The notes: generated by a model not told the origin, from the letters alone. 40,701 nt of DNA from Hypsibius dujardini (GCA_001579985.1 LRSR01008327.1:1-40701); one strand, 5' to 3'. Shown: positions 11,001 through 22,615, counted from the stretch's first letter. A program made the numbers and translations.

Positions 11001-14000
11001 CATGTTTGATTAGTCCATGATCAATCGTTATTCCAGTGTATGCAATACTAAAGAGAGGAGACACATGCAAATGTTTCGATGATCAGACAAAGTGCGTTTT
11101 GAGTTACTCCAACTTAATTTCAACTTGAAATAAATACCCAATCACCTTTCTTCACAAGTCACACCCCTTTTTGTGAGTGAAGAACGAACGCGAACGCGAG
11201 CGCGAACGAATTTGTTTGTGTGGAAAATTGACGTCGGGCCACTAAACGTGTTAGCAAGGAACAATTCTTTTCAGCTTCCATTATGTTTTCCACGGAAGTA
11301 GTTTGAACTTTCAAACTTTTGATTTTTCTGATTTTTTTCTAAAATACTTCACGTGACCTCATCAGGTCGTCTTATCCCATTTGGAAATTCTTTTGAAAAC
11401 TTTATTATTGGATTTCGTTTCATTTACTACATTTTGGAATTTTTGGATAGATGCGCAAATTCTTAGAATCAAAACTCAGCGTTATAGCTTATCTAGTGTA
11501 GCGAAATAGAAATCACCAAAACCTTTCGCAAATTTTTTATTTTTGGAATGGGATGAACTTGGGTCGCCGTAAATTTCACTTGCTTTCCGACTAGACACTG
11601 TAGACCGAAACGCTGCTTTTTGGGTGAAACGAATCTGCATCTGCGTCAAAACTCTGCAAGTCGCAACAAGTCTGACGAAATTCGTCTAGTAAATTTTTCA
11701 AACAAATGTCCAAATGTTTTGAGAAAAGGATCTGGTGACGTCGTGTAATGTTTTTAAACAAAAACGAAAAGGCAAAAGTTTTTAAATTAACGATAGTTTG
11801 ATAGAAAATAGGGAGTGGAGTTGCGAATCTATATTTCGTGCCAACACGTTCGGCGACCAGTCATCAATTTCAGACTAAAATAAAGTGCCGGGCGAAATTA
11901 AGGATAACGTGAAGTTGGAATTAAGTTGGAATGATTCAAATCGCACGAGCTCTGAAACATTATTTCAGCCAATCCCGCAACTGACTTTACTGATGCCCAG
12001 AACAATATCCTCCGATTCGCGTACCAGTCGGTATTTGTGTTAGCGGTGCAGGATACTTCCGCTTCGCAAGTCGCCCTTGACTTTACCGCGGCAGCGGCGC
12101 AAAAAGTACACGACACTGGCGCTAGCGGCACAGTTTATTACTACAACGTTTCGGAACCGTTTGTGCAAAATTATTTCACCAGGGCGTTCTACGACTGCCT
12201 GCTGATCGTCGCCCGCGGAATATCATACGCTGTCGGAAACGGGACGATTACTCAAGCAGCCAGCAGCACCGCTTTGTTTAAAAATTACGCCTATGGCACT
12301 GCTTCACAACAAACTCGCCAGCAGGACATCACTGCTACCTTAAAATATGTTGCCAATACTTCTTTCGATGGAGGTAGATAAGGCTCGGCTTACATCAATC
12401 CATATTTCAGGCGTTGCCAAATATTGGTCAACATAAACATTGACAAATGGATCTTGACACTTGCTTACAGCGTCGGGGAAGATGAAGATCAAGCCGAATC
12501 GAGACAGGGAAGAATACTTTTACGTCTTGGCCATGACGGACCGCGCACAAGGAGAATTTTCGGTAAGTATTTGGCGCAATAATTTTGTAAGGCCGTGCAT
12601 AGTTAGTTTTTGAAACCGAAACCGAAAACACGAAGCATAGACATTAGAGTTTTGTCTTGTGCTGTTGATTTTGAGCATGATGTTTTGTAGTCTGTTGATT
12701 GCTGCATTTTGATTTTTGATGATGATTTTCGAGCTGTGTGTTCAGTTTATCCACATTTGAAAGGGTTTCCACATAACTGTTTATTCCTCAAAACTTCGGG
12801 TATAGTTTCCACAAAACCGCGTCGTTCTACTTTTACAACAGTTATTGTGGAAAATTTGTGTATGGTATTGACCTCTTTTCCACAGATCTTTCCGCAGATC
12901 TTCCTCAAATCCTTTGCAGAGACATTTTTTACATCTTCCGCGGTGATATCACTTATGCTTTGGACTATTCAATTAACATCTGCGTATAAAGTAGTGCGGT
13001 TTCGGTTGAGTGGCAATGTTGCCTGCCTCTTAGGTTCCATAGCCGTACCTTATCTCATTTTGTTTTTGTCTTAACGTGTGATTAGAAAAACAGAGGTCGT
13101 GCCATTTGAATGATGCCAACTTAAATCCAACTTCACGACGTCCTTAATTCACGCTCTATTTCAAGCACTCTCGCAATAACTGAAATATGGACGGATCTTG
13201 TAGGATTTCCTACGTGGTGGGGTGTGTTCGATCCAAGGTCATGGACACTCAAGACAAAACGAGAGGGAACAATCCGAGAGTATTTGGAGTATTATTGATT
13301 AAGACGGAGTGAATATATATGATGTCTCATTCTACGTCCTCTGCCGTATTTATATGGCTTTTAGTGCCGACCCAAGAAAGAAGGAGGAAGAAAACTTGGG
13401 AAGAAATCATTAAAGGGTGTTTCTTTACGGCTTTAAATAAAGGCTTTACACTCCTTCAGCATTCTCTAATACTTATCTACGTGCATGGAAGTTACACAAT
13501 GAACCAAGTAGACAAAACCGAACGGCATATGCTAAAGAACCTTACAATCTTGGATCGCGTGAGTGAAGATCGGAGATGGCACTTTTCACCCACGTAAAGA
13601 GGCGTTACTTGTGAAGAAAGGTGATTGGGTCTGGCTCATTTTCACACCATGAAATAGGGCGTGATTTAGGAATGATGTGAAGTTGGAATAAAGTTGGAAT
13701 GACTCAAAACGCACCTGAATGATAAACGTCACCTGAATGTTTCTCTAAAATCAGTGAATGTTTTGGGTAGTGCTAAAAACGTGTGTTCCGATTTCTGCGA
13801 ACATTTGGATGTCCGACTTTGCAAAAATCTTTCTCTATTCTGTTCCGCAAAAATGTCAATCTTTTCAAACTAGGTATATTCGAATACGTAACCCCCCCCC
13901 CCCGGTATGCCAATATTAACAGCAGTCCAAGCGCTGTTGTATAGACCTGTCGCCTTCCCCATATTTTCTTGAACACAATTTCAACTGTAAAACGTTTCAC

Positions 14001-17000
14001 AACTGCACTGTTGAGTTGCTATCATTTTGGAGACACTTTAGTATTTGCGATCAAGGCGATATCGAGCAGCAAAAAAGTATCAGTTTATAGCACTATCATC
14101 AATCAATCAACGATGTGCCTCCATAGCACAAGGCGATTCGTAGGGCTTCCTTGTTATTATTCCGTAGAACTGAGTAAACACAAAACCGCCAAAAGTCAAG
14201 TGTCTATTTTGCAGTGTTCTATTTAGTTGAAGTTAGTTATCCAAACCAAAACATCAAAATTTAATAATCGAGGAAAAAAGGTGGCGAAAGTGATTCAATC
14301 CACAAACACGCGACAAAAAAACCAAACAGGACTGGACAGACACTTTTCATAAAGACAAAAACAAGAGTTTTGTATGGTTGGGGCTTTTTTACGGATATTG
14401 CGTTTCGCGTTTTGTATGCTTGGGAAGATGACAAAATCACAAAGCATCAGGTTTTAAAAGCATACCTATGCACGGACCATAACACAAACTAAGGAAAAAA
14501 TACAGTACCTGTAATTTCATGGTGTCCAGAGGCACTTTTAATTGTTCGCTCTAGAAAGTGGCCATTTTTTCTGCCGTGGATTCCACCTACACAGAGTACG
14601 ACACAATGATATGGCCGAACAATAAATCAGCACCCCTGAACAAGCCGGAATGCGGTTACAACAACAACGAAGGCCCTTGTGCGCCTGGTAAGGCGTCTGC
14701 CCTCTCGTGCACCTTACAACATTCATACACAGGGACGGTAAACTGATACCACACATTTATTTATTATTATTGTTGTCATTTGTTATTATTGTTATTGCTA
14801 GCCTGTAATCCGCACTGCAGCTCAAAATATTACAGCTCAAAACCTTGTGCGACGTACAAATTCGCGTTGCTCTTCCCTTCCTTTGACGCACATGTCCGCT
14901 TTGTTATTTTCCTGTTTTTTCTTGAGAACTATGAATGCAATGCGTGTGCAGTGGCGCGTCCTAGGGGATGGCAAGTGGGCAATTGCCCCCCCCCCCTTGT
15001 CCGAAATCGAAAGTTACCCAATGGTACCCCCTGACGTTTTTTAGAGTAAAAATAGCAAAATCATACCAACATATTTAACATATTTACAAATTATGCCCCA
15101 CCCCCCGTACCGGAAGGTCTAGACGCGTCTATGTGCATGTGCATAGTACTCAATACTCACACAATGTTATTGTTCAATACCTAAGAGCCGATTGACGATT
15201 GAGGGATTTCTGGAGCTGTAAAAGACCAGTTTTTAACAGCTTTTCCCCCTTCCAAATTATTTCTCATCTCAGCTATTTGTTTTATCCTCAGTACACTGGT
15301 CTTGTACTGATAGGATGTATGCGCAAACGATTTCAGGCTGTAGTCTAACCCTATACTGGGGGAAGGGATACGGAACCGAAACTTCGAAGGCCGGAGAGCA
15401 AAATTTAGAAAGGAACACAAGAAAGGTGTAGCCTAAAGGTGTATCGGGGGAGGGGAGGGGATTGGAAAGGTGTAGCCTAAAGGTGTATCGGCGGGGGGAG
15501 GCGGGATTGGCCGACGTGCGCCCGACAACACTCCGGCTGCGCGCTTGCGTCGCGTACACACCGGGATCAGTCAGCTATTTTCCGAAAACAACGAATCACC
15601 TTTTAACCTGCCAAATCCGATGGCGTTGGCGGCGTGTTATCAGGCGCGCGTCGACCACTCACCGCCGACATACTTTAGGCCACATCTCCCTCGTGTTCCT
15701 TTTTAAAAATTTGCATTCGCATGTTTCTGTGTTTCCTATTTCTTCTTTCGATCAGGGAAAATTCTGTTCGAGCCAAATAACCCGTCAAAAATGAAACGAA
15801 AGACTAGCATTGGTCAGTTTGACAGCTCGCGGGCGGAGCTACCAAACGGACCAATGATCAATTCGACGAGTACAATGAAAATTATTTTGAAAACTGAGGT
15901 TTGCCCAAACGGATCAGTGCCCGACAGATGTAATGACCTTCATTGCTGTCCCCCTCCATCAAGTCTTTTACATGTTTCGCCGCCTTTCGACGCAATTTAT
16001 AAAAATTCCTCAAAAGCTCAACAAAACAGATTGTTTAATCCGGTCACTGTTGCAGTGACTCATCTGGTCGAGATCGCCGCTGGTTGTGGCGGCGGGGCTG
16101 GGTTCCTTCTCCTACTTACGGCTATATGTTATTACTGTCGCGCGAAGCGTCTGACCAAGAGTGACAAGGCGTGGATAGCCCGGTGGCATGAGCTTGAAGT
16201 ATTGCGTCCGGGTGGACCGTCGTTCAGCGTCAAGGGCGATGAATCGGAATCGGAGTCGGAAAAGGAGAAGAAGACGAAGGAACAACTTGATGAAAAAGAC
16301 GTGGAGTTCAAGAAGAAGAAACAGGCTCCAAACCCGAAGGAGCGTCTCGAAGGCAAAACCATAATTTTAGATAACGCAGAGGTTGAAGGTAAAACATCTG
16401 CTGTTAATGCTAATCCGTAGAGCCGTGTGAACTCAATTCTAATTAACTGCAACTGAGCACGGTTTCAGCTGTATCACACAAAACTCAGGCAATCAAAATA
16501 ACAGCGAATACCGGAATATGGATGAAGAATGCAGTGACCGTTCGTTGGTCCAAGAAACGTCGCCTCAATTTGTCTGGATCAATTCTCAAGCAGGCACGTG
16601 AAAAGAAGTCGCTGACGCATGAGAATTTGATGAAGTTTCTAGGAGCCTGCCTTGAGGACGACCGAATTTTGATCATCTACGAAAATTGCTCGAAGGGATC
16701 ACTAACAGTAATACACTAATCGGACAAACACACAGACAGTGAGACGGGCAGTGAGACAGACAGGCAGACAAATCACTAATGGCCCTAAGTTTAGGAACTT
16801 ATTGCCGACCCCAATACAAAACTGGAATGGGCGATGCGATTTTCCTTGATGAGCGACTGCATGAAAGCCATCTCCTACCTCCACAAAAGTGTACTTAAGG
16901 TCCATGGCCGTCTCACCTCCATGTGCTGCTACATTGACTCCCGCTTCATGTTAAAGGTTGGCGACTATGGCCTGAATGCGTTTTTCGACCTAACCCTGGC

Positions 17001-20000
17001 CGAGCTATGGGCCGCAAAACGCGAGCCTGATTATCTGACCGCTCAGATGTGGAAAGCTCCCGAACACTTGCGAGCGGAAGCGCTGTCGCGCTACGAGGTC
17101 ATCAGTTCGGTCAGTCAAAAAGGTGACGTGTACAGTTTCGGCATCGTAGTGCAGGAGTTAGTTCTTCGCTCGAAGCCATTCGCCATGTACGCTCTGTCTG
17201 AAGAAGGTTGGTGAAAGTGCAGAATTTTCTCTTTCGGCTGATTTGGTCAAGCTGCAAACTAAACTGTTTCAGAAATCATCGATCTTATCCGACAGAGTGC
17301 GAGCGAGACCAATCCCCGGTTCATCCCGAAGATTGACGAATCGGCATGCCCGTTGGAGCTGATTGATCTGTGCGACCGCTGCTGGTCGGTGGATACGGGA
17401 AAACGCCCAAACATGCTGCAAATCCGAGCCTTCCTTAAAGAACTGGGAAAACAACTGTACGAAAAACCCGGGAATATTAGCTCTTACAGCTAAAACATTG
17501 CCTTGCGAATTGAGGGAGCAATAACAAGTTTAATAATAATTTAACTAAGGGGCATGGGAGAACGGAGTAACATCTTGGACACGCTGCTCCAGCAGATGGA
17601 GGACATGGAGAACAACCTTCAGGCCATCATCGACGAGAAGGGTCAAGTGCTGCTGAACCAAAAGAATCAGAGCGATCAGCTGCTCTATAGCGTTCTCCCC
17701 AAGTACGCCAACTTTGAGACCTGACTGGTGGGAGACATCACGTTATTGTATAAACAGCCCGCCCTATTATTCCTACAGTACTGTATTCACCCCCGTTTTG
17801 GCCTAAAGTTAATAAGGAGTAATTTCCGTAGGCAGGAATTCAGCGTAAATACGAGTTTCACCACGAACACTTACTCAACTTTGAGGGGTTACGGTGAAAA
17901 CCGCGTGTAATGGTTTCATGTTCCTAATTAAAAAAAATGTGCTGGATAGAGTTCAGGTCATGTTGCAAACCAAAAGATTTTGAAAAAATTTGATGGAGAA
18001 CTTCTGGGGTTTGCCAAACGAATAAAGTCATTTTTGATTATTGTTTAGATTAATTTTTGATTGAATTGACATGACCATTTGCTATCTCACAAGCCTAGAA
18101 CACACAGCCAACCCACCAAGCAAACAAAAGTAGTGTTGAAGTAGAAATAAGAGCTTGCTTCTTTTGCTCAAAGCCGAAAGGGAACGGGAAAGTCGTCGCA
18201 TCAAGGGATTCCAAAATTTATATGGGATAACTAACTGGTTGGGCGGCAAATATTTGTTTTAAAACTGATGATTCTGTGAAGAAACGGAGACACATAGTCT
18301 AGTGAAGTCTTTTAGTATGAAAACAAGATGTATCAAATAATTTGTCCTGAAATGTGATCTACAAATATATATCCTTGTTAGCCTCACTTGGGACGATTTT
18401 CACATTCATCGATGTTGTCCCACCTTCAATACAATTTCGGATTTAAGTCGAATTCATTTCGGATTCATTGGCATTAGCTACACCGTAAATATTATTTGGG
18501 GTCACGCGGCGAGGCTGTGCTCTCAAGGGTATGGACGAAAGTACGAAAACCACGCCGCTCACAATTCCAATTCTGTTCGAAAGACACTCTTATACGGACT
18601 TACAGAATCGATTGACATAAGAAAAATATTTTTCGGATATTTAAGGGCGGAGCTCACAAGGAGACCAATTACCAGTCCCGGTCTCATATGGCGGCCAAAC
18701 TTTTTTCCTTAAACCCTATTCCCCATACTATAATTTTTCAAAATATTACTTGCCGGAGACAAGACCTTGTTTAACTGTGAAAACAATACTGTAATTTTTT
18801 TCTCATGCCAATCAATTCCAAATTAAATTTTGCGTCAGTGGATGTCAAAAAATATATAAAAGAAAAATAATTTGAAAAACCGGTGTTAATTGCTTGACCA
18901 GGAATCTTCCAGCAATTTTATAACTTCTTAAATTTTTCATATTGATCAGGACCTTGTCCCCGGCGAGCAATATTTTCTTAAATCGTGCTAGGGGAATAGG
19001 TCTCAAGAAAAAAGTTTGGCTGCTATCTGAAACTGGCAGTGGAAAGAGATCTCTTGTCAGAGTGCATTTCGTCTGTAAGTCTGTGTACTGGCTTAATACA
19101 GAGTCCAATTTGGAATCGATTCCCAATCGAGTGAAGAAATATTTTTCGGAATATTTAATTGGACACTGCCAAGAATAATTCATTAGGGATATATATTTGT
19201 TCAGTTCCACGTTCCACTACGCCCAAAACTACTATGGACTAGTTTAAGTCCTGATCTAACGTTCCTGTAGTAGTTCCTGCCGACATGGCGGAACTATGTA
19301 CGTGATAATAGCTGAGTATGTACAGTATAGAATGTGATGGTAAACAGAAATGGGTTAACCAGGTTGATAGACTATACTGTTAGGATAGTGCTCCGCAGAC
19401 CACGCCCCACTACATATTTGTGGATGTTATGATTGAATGATTGGTGTATCTGTGTATTCCTATGGTGAGCGTTCGAGCTCTCGGCTCGACGCTCGCAACA
19501 TAAAATCAGTGTCGCGGTTTCTCGTCTTTGTTCTCTTTCTCTTCCTCTTCCCATTAGCGGCACTCACCAGTTAATAGCTCTCCCTAATAATATTATTAGT
19601 AAGTGTTGGGTACCTGTTGGGTAGCATCCAACACATTCATGCCGTTGCAGAGATGTTGCGGAGATCATGAAGATCGGAGAAAAGGCAAAGTCCGAAAACT
19701 TCGAGCAGGTGACGCTGATGCACTGTGATATCCCGCAGTACGGCGATTTGGCCCTGGAGAGTACCGCCCTGCAGATGGTGGAGATGCTGAACGATATGAG
19801 TGACTTTTATGACGCCATTATTGCGCAGTACGACGCGTATAAAGTGGACTCGTACAAAGAGATAACTTTGGTGAGTAGATGTCTTTGGATTTTTGTTGTT
19901 TTCTATTCGATTTGATCCAGGGTACTGCTCGTCTTGATAATAACTGAAAATAATCAGCTAAATAGAATTAGCCACATGTAGTAATAAAATACATAACAAC

Positions 20001-21135
20001 TGCTTCTTTACGGTACACTTTATTTTAATTTCCAGGTTGCTAAATCATTTGGTTTCACTTTATATTATCTAAACCTGTAAAACTATAGTAGTGTACTAAG
20101 CTTATCATTAATTGACATGGGAAATGTTGAGTAAAAGCTGTTGGATTGGCAAGTTTCTGAAACGGTCCATAATGGCCGTACCATGAGACTCAGTTTGTTG
20201 AACTAAATTTCAAGTTTCTAATTTTATCAGAATTTTATTGTCTACCAAATTCAGTCTGCTGTTGTAATACTAAAAATTAGTTACTAAGAATGTTACTTTA
20301 ATTTTGTGCATGCAGCTGCTTTCGATCAATTAGATGGGTCTTTTAGCTTTAAACAAAAATTTCATTCAATTCAGATTGTGTCTGGCTTGCCCAAACGCAA
20401 CGGAATGTCCCATGCTCAGGAGATATGTCGCGTTGCCCTCACCCTCATCTACAGTATCGGCAAATTCAAGGTCAAGCAGCGTGAAGACATGAAACTGGGA
20501 CTGAGGATAGGAATTCACACAGGTATTTTCGATTGCTCTTCCTACTTTGACACACACGGCCACAATACTAGGCCGCCCGATTTAAGCCACTTTTATACTG
20601 GAGCCCAGCAAAATAGGGTGGTCCTTTTTAGGTCCGGTAATGGCGGGTGTAGTGGGCGAAAATATCCCTCGCTATCTCCTGTTCGGCGACACAGTCAACG
20701 TTTCCGCTCAAATGCTGACCGGAGGAGAAGGTCAGTCGAGACAGTGAAGTAGAAACAATATCAAACTTCACCCGGGCTTTTTTATCACGTGCACAGTGAT
20801 GAAAGCTCAGCTCAGTCTGATGACGAAAATTTGTCTTGATAAAACGGGCAGCTTTGAGCTTGAAGAACGCGGTGAGGTCTTCGTCAAAGGCAAGGGCGCG
20901 ATGAAGACCTACTGGCTGCTCGGCGAATTCGGTACGCGAATTCGTTTATTTCGGCTTTCCACTTCGTTACTGAGGTGAATGTTTTCTCCTAGATAATTAC
21001 CAAATGGACGAGCTGAGATACAAATTTGAACACAGCCATATCGAAGAAGAAGAGATGGCGAGCGGCGACGCGGCGTCCGAAGAAGTTGTCGAGGATTCCG
21101 GGGAACCCTTACTGCCGGCCAAAGTTGCCGTTTAA
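8069..21135 (+). CDS. Receptor-type guanylyl cyclase B with degenerate catalytic site (complete, 15 exons)
   Basis: Tandem paralogue of cyclase A. Exons: 8069-8915, 10809-10970, 11969-12373, 12471-12562, 14555-14687, 16056-16388, 16469-16707, 16795-17206, 17273-17456, 17550-17702, 19651-19870, 20375-20522, 20632-20730, 20797-20931, 20993-21135 (TAA); 3705 nt, 1234 residues. The ATG at 8069 gives a hydrophobic leader ([17 protein letters not shown]). The frame is open back to the acceptor at 7952, so an upstream start is possible. The ectodomain spans residues ~25-547 ([23 protein letters not shown]-like exon 3), the membrane helix ~551-575, a Glu/Lys-rich juxtamembrane segment ~600-655, the kinase homology domain ~660-935 (VHGRLTS, DYG), the dimerisation helix ~936-986 and the cyclase domain ~987-1190, with an acidic tail. 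In the cyclase domain HCDIPQYG keeps one metal Asp, but [16 protein letters not shown] and TVNVSAQM change the guanine Glu, second metal Asp, guanine Cys and transition-state Arg. Catalysis by a homodimer is doubtful. The donor of exon 8 (GTTGGT) is weak. Confidence 0.92.
9003..9149. mobile_element. Small foldback/MITE-like element (147 bp)
   Basis: Starts TACTGTATTTTTG, then TTAGACAGGGACAG, CGTAC and GTGGAACGT. It ends with the reverse complement of these words (ACGTTCCAC, GTACG, TGTCCCTGCCTAACGCAAAA, ATACAGTA). The arms are about 47 bp around a GTGCAC-rich centre. It lies in intron 1 of cyclase B and has no coding capacity. Confidence 0.75.
9515..9994 (+). other. Unexplained 159-codon ORF inside cyclase B intron 1
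   Basis: An open frame starting ATG at 9515 encodes a basic protein, rich in Arg, Lys and Asn, with a hydrophobic stretch near the start ([10 protein letters not shown]). I recognise no domain. Its codons are AT-rich, unlike the GC-rich third positions of the cyclase exons. It may be a remnant of a mobile element, since a foldback element and a hairpin (9430-9490) lie just upstream, or chance. It is not part of the cyclase transcript model. Confidence 0.2.
10290..10592 (-). repeat. Dispersed repeat family, copy 6 (long form)
   Basis: Reverse-oriented copy in intron 1 of cyclase B, with CTGTAAACGGCAGGTTC, GTCCAAATTTGATTAAAAA, GAAATCCTAGG, TTTCAAATTGATCATGA, ACCATCAGGGGTAGTGG and AAGGACCCTAAACCAGACTC in the family order. 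Confidence 0.75.
11092..11946. mobile_element. Non-autonomous element with terminal inverted repeats, copy 1
   Basis: The left end GTGCGTTTTGAGTTACTCC AACTTAATTTCAACTT is matched in reverse complement by the right end, AAGTTGGAATTAAGTTGG then AATGATTCAAATCGCAC. The element is 855 bp and fills most of intron 2 of cyclase B, ending 22 bp before exon 3. A second, shorter member with the same ends is at 13099-13714. The centre shares words such as GGGATGAACTTG with the foldback at 31189-31873. There is no transposase ORF. Confidence 0.75.
13099..13714. mobile_element. Non-autonomous element with terminal inverted repeats, copy 2
   Basis: Left end GTGCCATTTGAATGATGCC, AACTTAAATCCAACTTCACG; right end GTGAAGTTGGAATAAAGTTG, GAATGACTCAAAACGCAC. 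The element is 616 bp in intron 4 of cyclase B. An ORF of 92 codons inside (13319-13597) has no recognisable domain. The subterminal CTTGTGAAGAAAGGTGATTG matches copy 1 in inverse orientation, which confirms common origin. Confidence 0.75.
15423..15510. repeat. Two-copy tandem repeat, G-rich
   Basis: Two units of about 43 bp, each GAAAGGTGTAGCCTAAAGGT then GTATCGG and a G-rich run, in intron 5 of cyclase B. Confidence 0.85.
15785..15885 (+). repeat. Hairpin-bearing dispersed repeat, copy 1
   Basis: TAGCATTGGTCAGTTTGAC, CTCG and GGAGCTACCAAACGGACCAA TGAT match, with few changes, the reverse complement of 21710-21800. Each copy contains a stem of about 20 bp (ATTGGTC...AGCTC with GAGCT...GACCAAT). 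It lies in intron 5 of cyclase B, before exon 6, and makes an apparent ORF longer than the real exon. Confidence 0.65.
18665..19055. mobile_element. Foldback element in cyclase B intron 10
   Basis: The left arm (about 18665-18770: GGCCAAACTTTTTTCCTT, CCCTATTCCCC, AAAATATTACTTGCCGG, GACAAGACCTT) and the right arm (about 18950-19055) are reverse complements at clear but diverged identity, around a spacer of about 180 bp. Near-palindromic AATATTTTTCGGA blocks lie outside both arms (18625 and 19140). The intron spans 17703-19650. Confidence 0.7.
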
Positions 21136-21870
21136 GTTCGCCGCAACTTACTCACTATTTTTGGGCTTAGACATTTCTTTAGAATTTTTTGTCTTTGTTT
21201 ATATTTCGTTTTTCTTATGTTATTTAGGCCCGTTTCCTTTTTTTGATACGCACTTGTTCTATACATAGAATGATGGTGACCGTACCCTTCTCATTTCCCT
21301 TTTTATTGCAGAGACAACAGTCGTTTTTACTGCAATCTCTTGATCTTCAATTTCATTCTTGTATGCCCCTTTATTATTCTCCTTTCAAGTAGAAAATAAT
21401 GAGTGTATCGCAATCAAAACTGACAGACACAGTCTACTAGGCAGATCACGACTCACTTCATCATGCCATGCCGCGCTGCCGTTATACCTGTGCAACTATT
21501 CACATAATTCATCGAGGGATTTCCATATATTGCGCCAAAAGGTGCCCGGCAGTAGGCGGCGGAAAATGTAAAAGGCCTCATGGAGGGGAATAGAAATGCA
21601 AGCCTCTACGTCTGTCTGCTTCTGATCCGTTTCAACAGGCTTCGATTTTAGCAGCAAATTTCATTGGCTCTTATTAATCAATGACGTTCTGCAAAATATT
21701 TTGCTGGCCAATCGTATTTGTCAAAATTAATCATTGGTCCATTTGATAGCTCTGCCCACGAGTCGTCAAACTGGCCAATGCTAGCCGTTTGTTTAGATTT
21801 TGACGAGTCAACTGATTCGGTCAAAATTTTGCCTGATTGCGCGAAGGAATAGGACGCACATAGACTACCA
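21136..21870. other. 3' flank of cyclase B and intergenic DNA
   Basis: No gene was recognised. T-rich sequence follows the cyclase B stop. No clean AATAAA was found within the first 150 bases. The end of this stretch (21710-21800) is the reverse-oriented copy of the hairpin-bearing repeat at 15785-15885. Confidence 0.5.
21710..21800 (-). repeat. Hairpin-bearing dispersed repeat, copy 2
   Basis: Reverse complement of the repeat at 15785-15885. The + strand shows ATCATTGGTCCATTTGATAG, CTCTGCCCACGAGTCGTCAA and ACTGGCCAATGCTAGCCG. It explains why two unrelated open frames, one on each strand, share the peptide SIGQFD. Confidence 0.65.
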
Positions 21871-22362
21871 ATGCGTTCAGGCATCCAACATTGGGCTGAG
21901 TTGGCAGCGAAGCTGGACAGTGAGCAATGTACGAGCGGAGGGACAGGGCAGACAACTGGACGGGAAGAGACTGAGGACACAGACAGCTGCTGCACAGCGC
22001 AAGAGACAGAGCCCCGCCTTTTCTTCTGTGGCTGCAGAGAACGTTTCACAAACCTAGGAAGAAGGATCGAATCAAAAGACAAAGGAGGTGAAAGGGGAGA
22101 AGGCTAAAGAACTGCAATCGTCTTCTCATCACAACAGGGTTAGTGGACTGAGGTGGATTATCTTGTCTGAGAAATGATTTCTAACGGGGAAAAACTGTTA
22201 CAACTGATGCTCTACAACTATGTGAGAAATCCCTTAATCGTCACTGTACGAAAGTGGGCAATTGTTACATCAGGAAGAGACTACTGGCGAATTTTGCTAC
22301 AAAAATCATTTCAAATGCTATCAAGGTTTCTTGTTATTCTGTCATTCTGTCATTATGCCTTT

Positions 22363-22615
22363 ACAGTATAATATATGCTGGCATAGCATACCTTATCGAA
22401 TTCTCATGTCATTGTGTCATTAGGTCATAATGTCATTATTTCATTGTCTCATTGTATCATTATGTCTTTACAGTATAATAAATGCTGGCATAATATACCC
22501 TTTCAAATATTCATAACATCATGTCATTATGTCATAACAGTATAATATATGCTGGCATAGCATACCCTATCGAATTCTCATGTCATTCTGTCATTAGGTC
22601 ATAACAGTATAATAG
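22363..22615. repeat. Imperfect tandem repeat, ACAGTATAATATATGCTGGC units
   Basis: Three units of about 67-106 bp start near 22364, 22470 and 22538, followed by a truncated fourth. Each begins ACAGTATAATA, ATGCTGGCATA and ends in variable runs of TGTCATTATGTCAT. Confidence 0.85.

Noticed and set aside
15791-16055. First part of a 209-codon ORF before the cyclase B membrane exon
   Set aside because: It is intron sequence that includes a dispersed repeat; the acceptor TTGCAG at 16055 gives the phase needed by the preceding exon.
17457-17493. Apparent stop in cyclase B after the kinase-homology domain (frame continues to TAA at 17491)
   Set aside because: A donor GTACGA at 17457 matches the position and phase of the donor used in cyclase A, and splices in frame to 17550.
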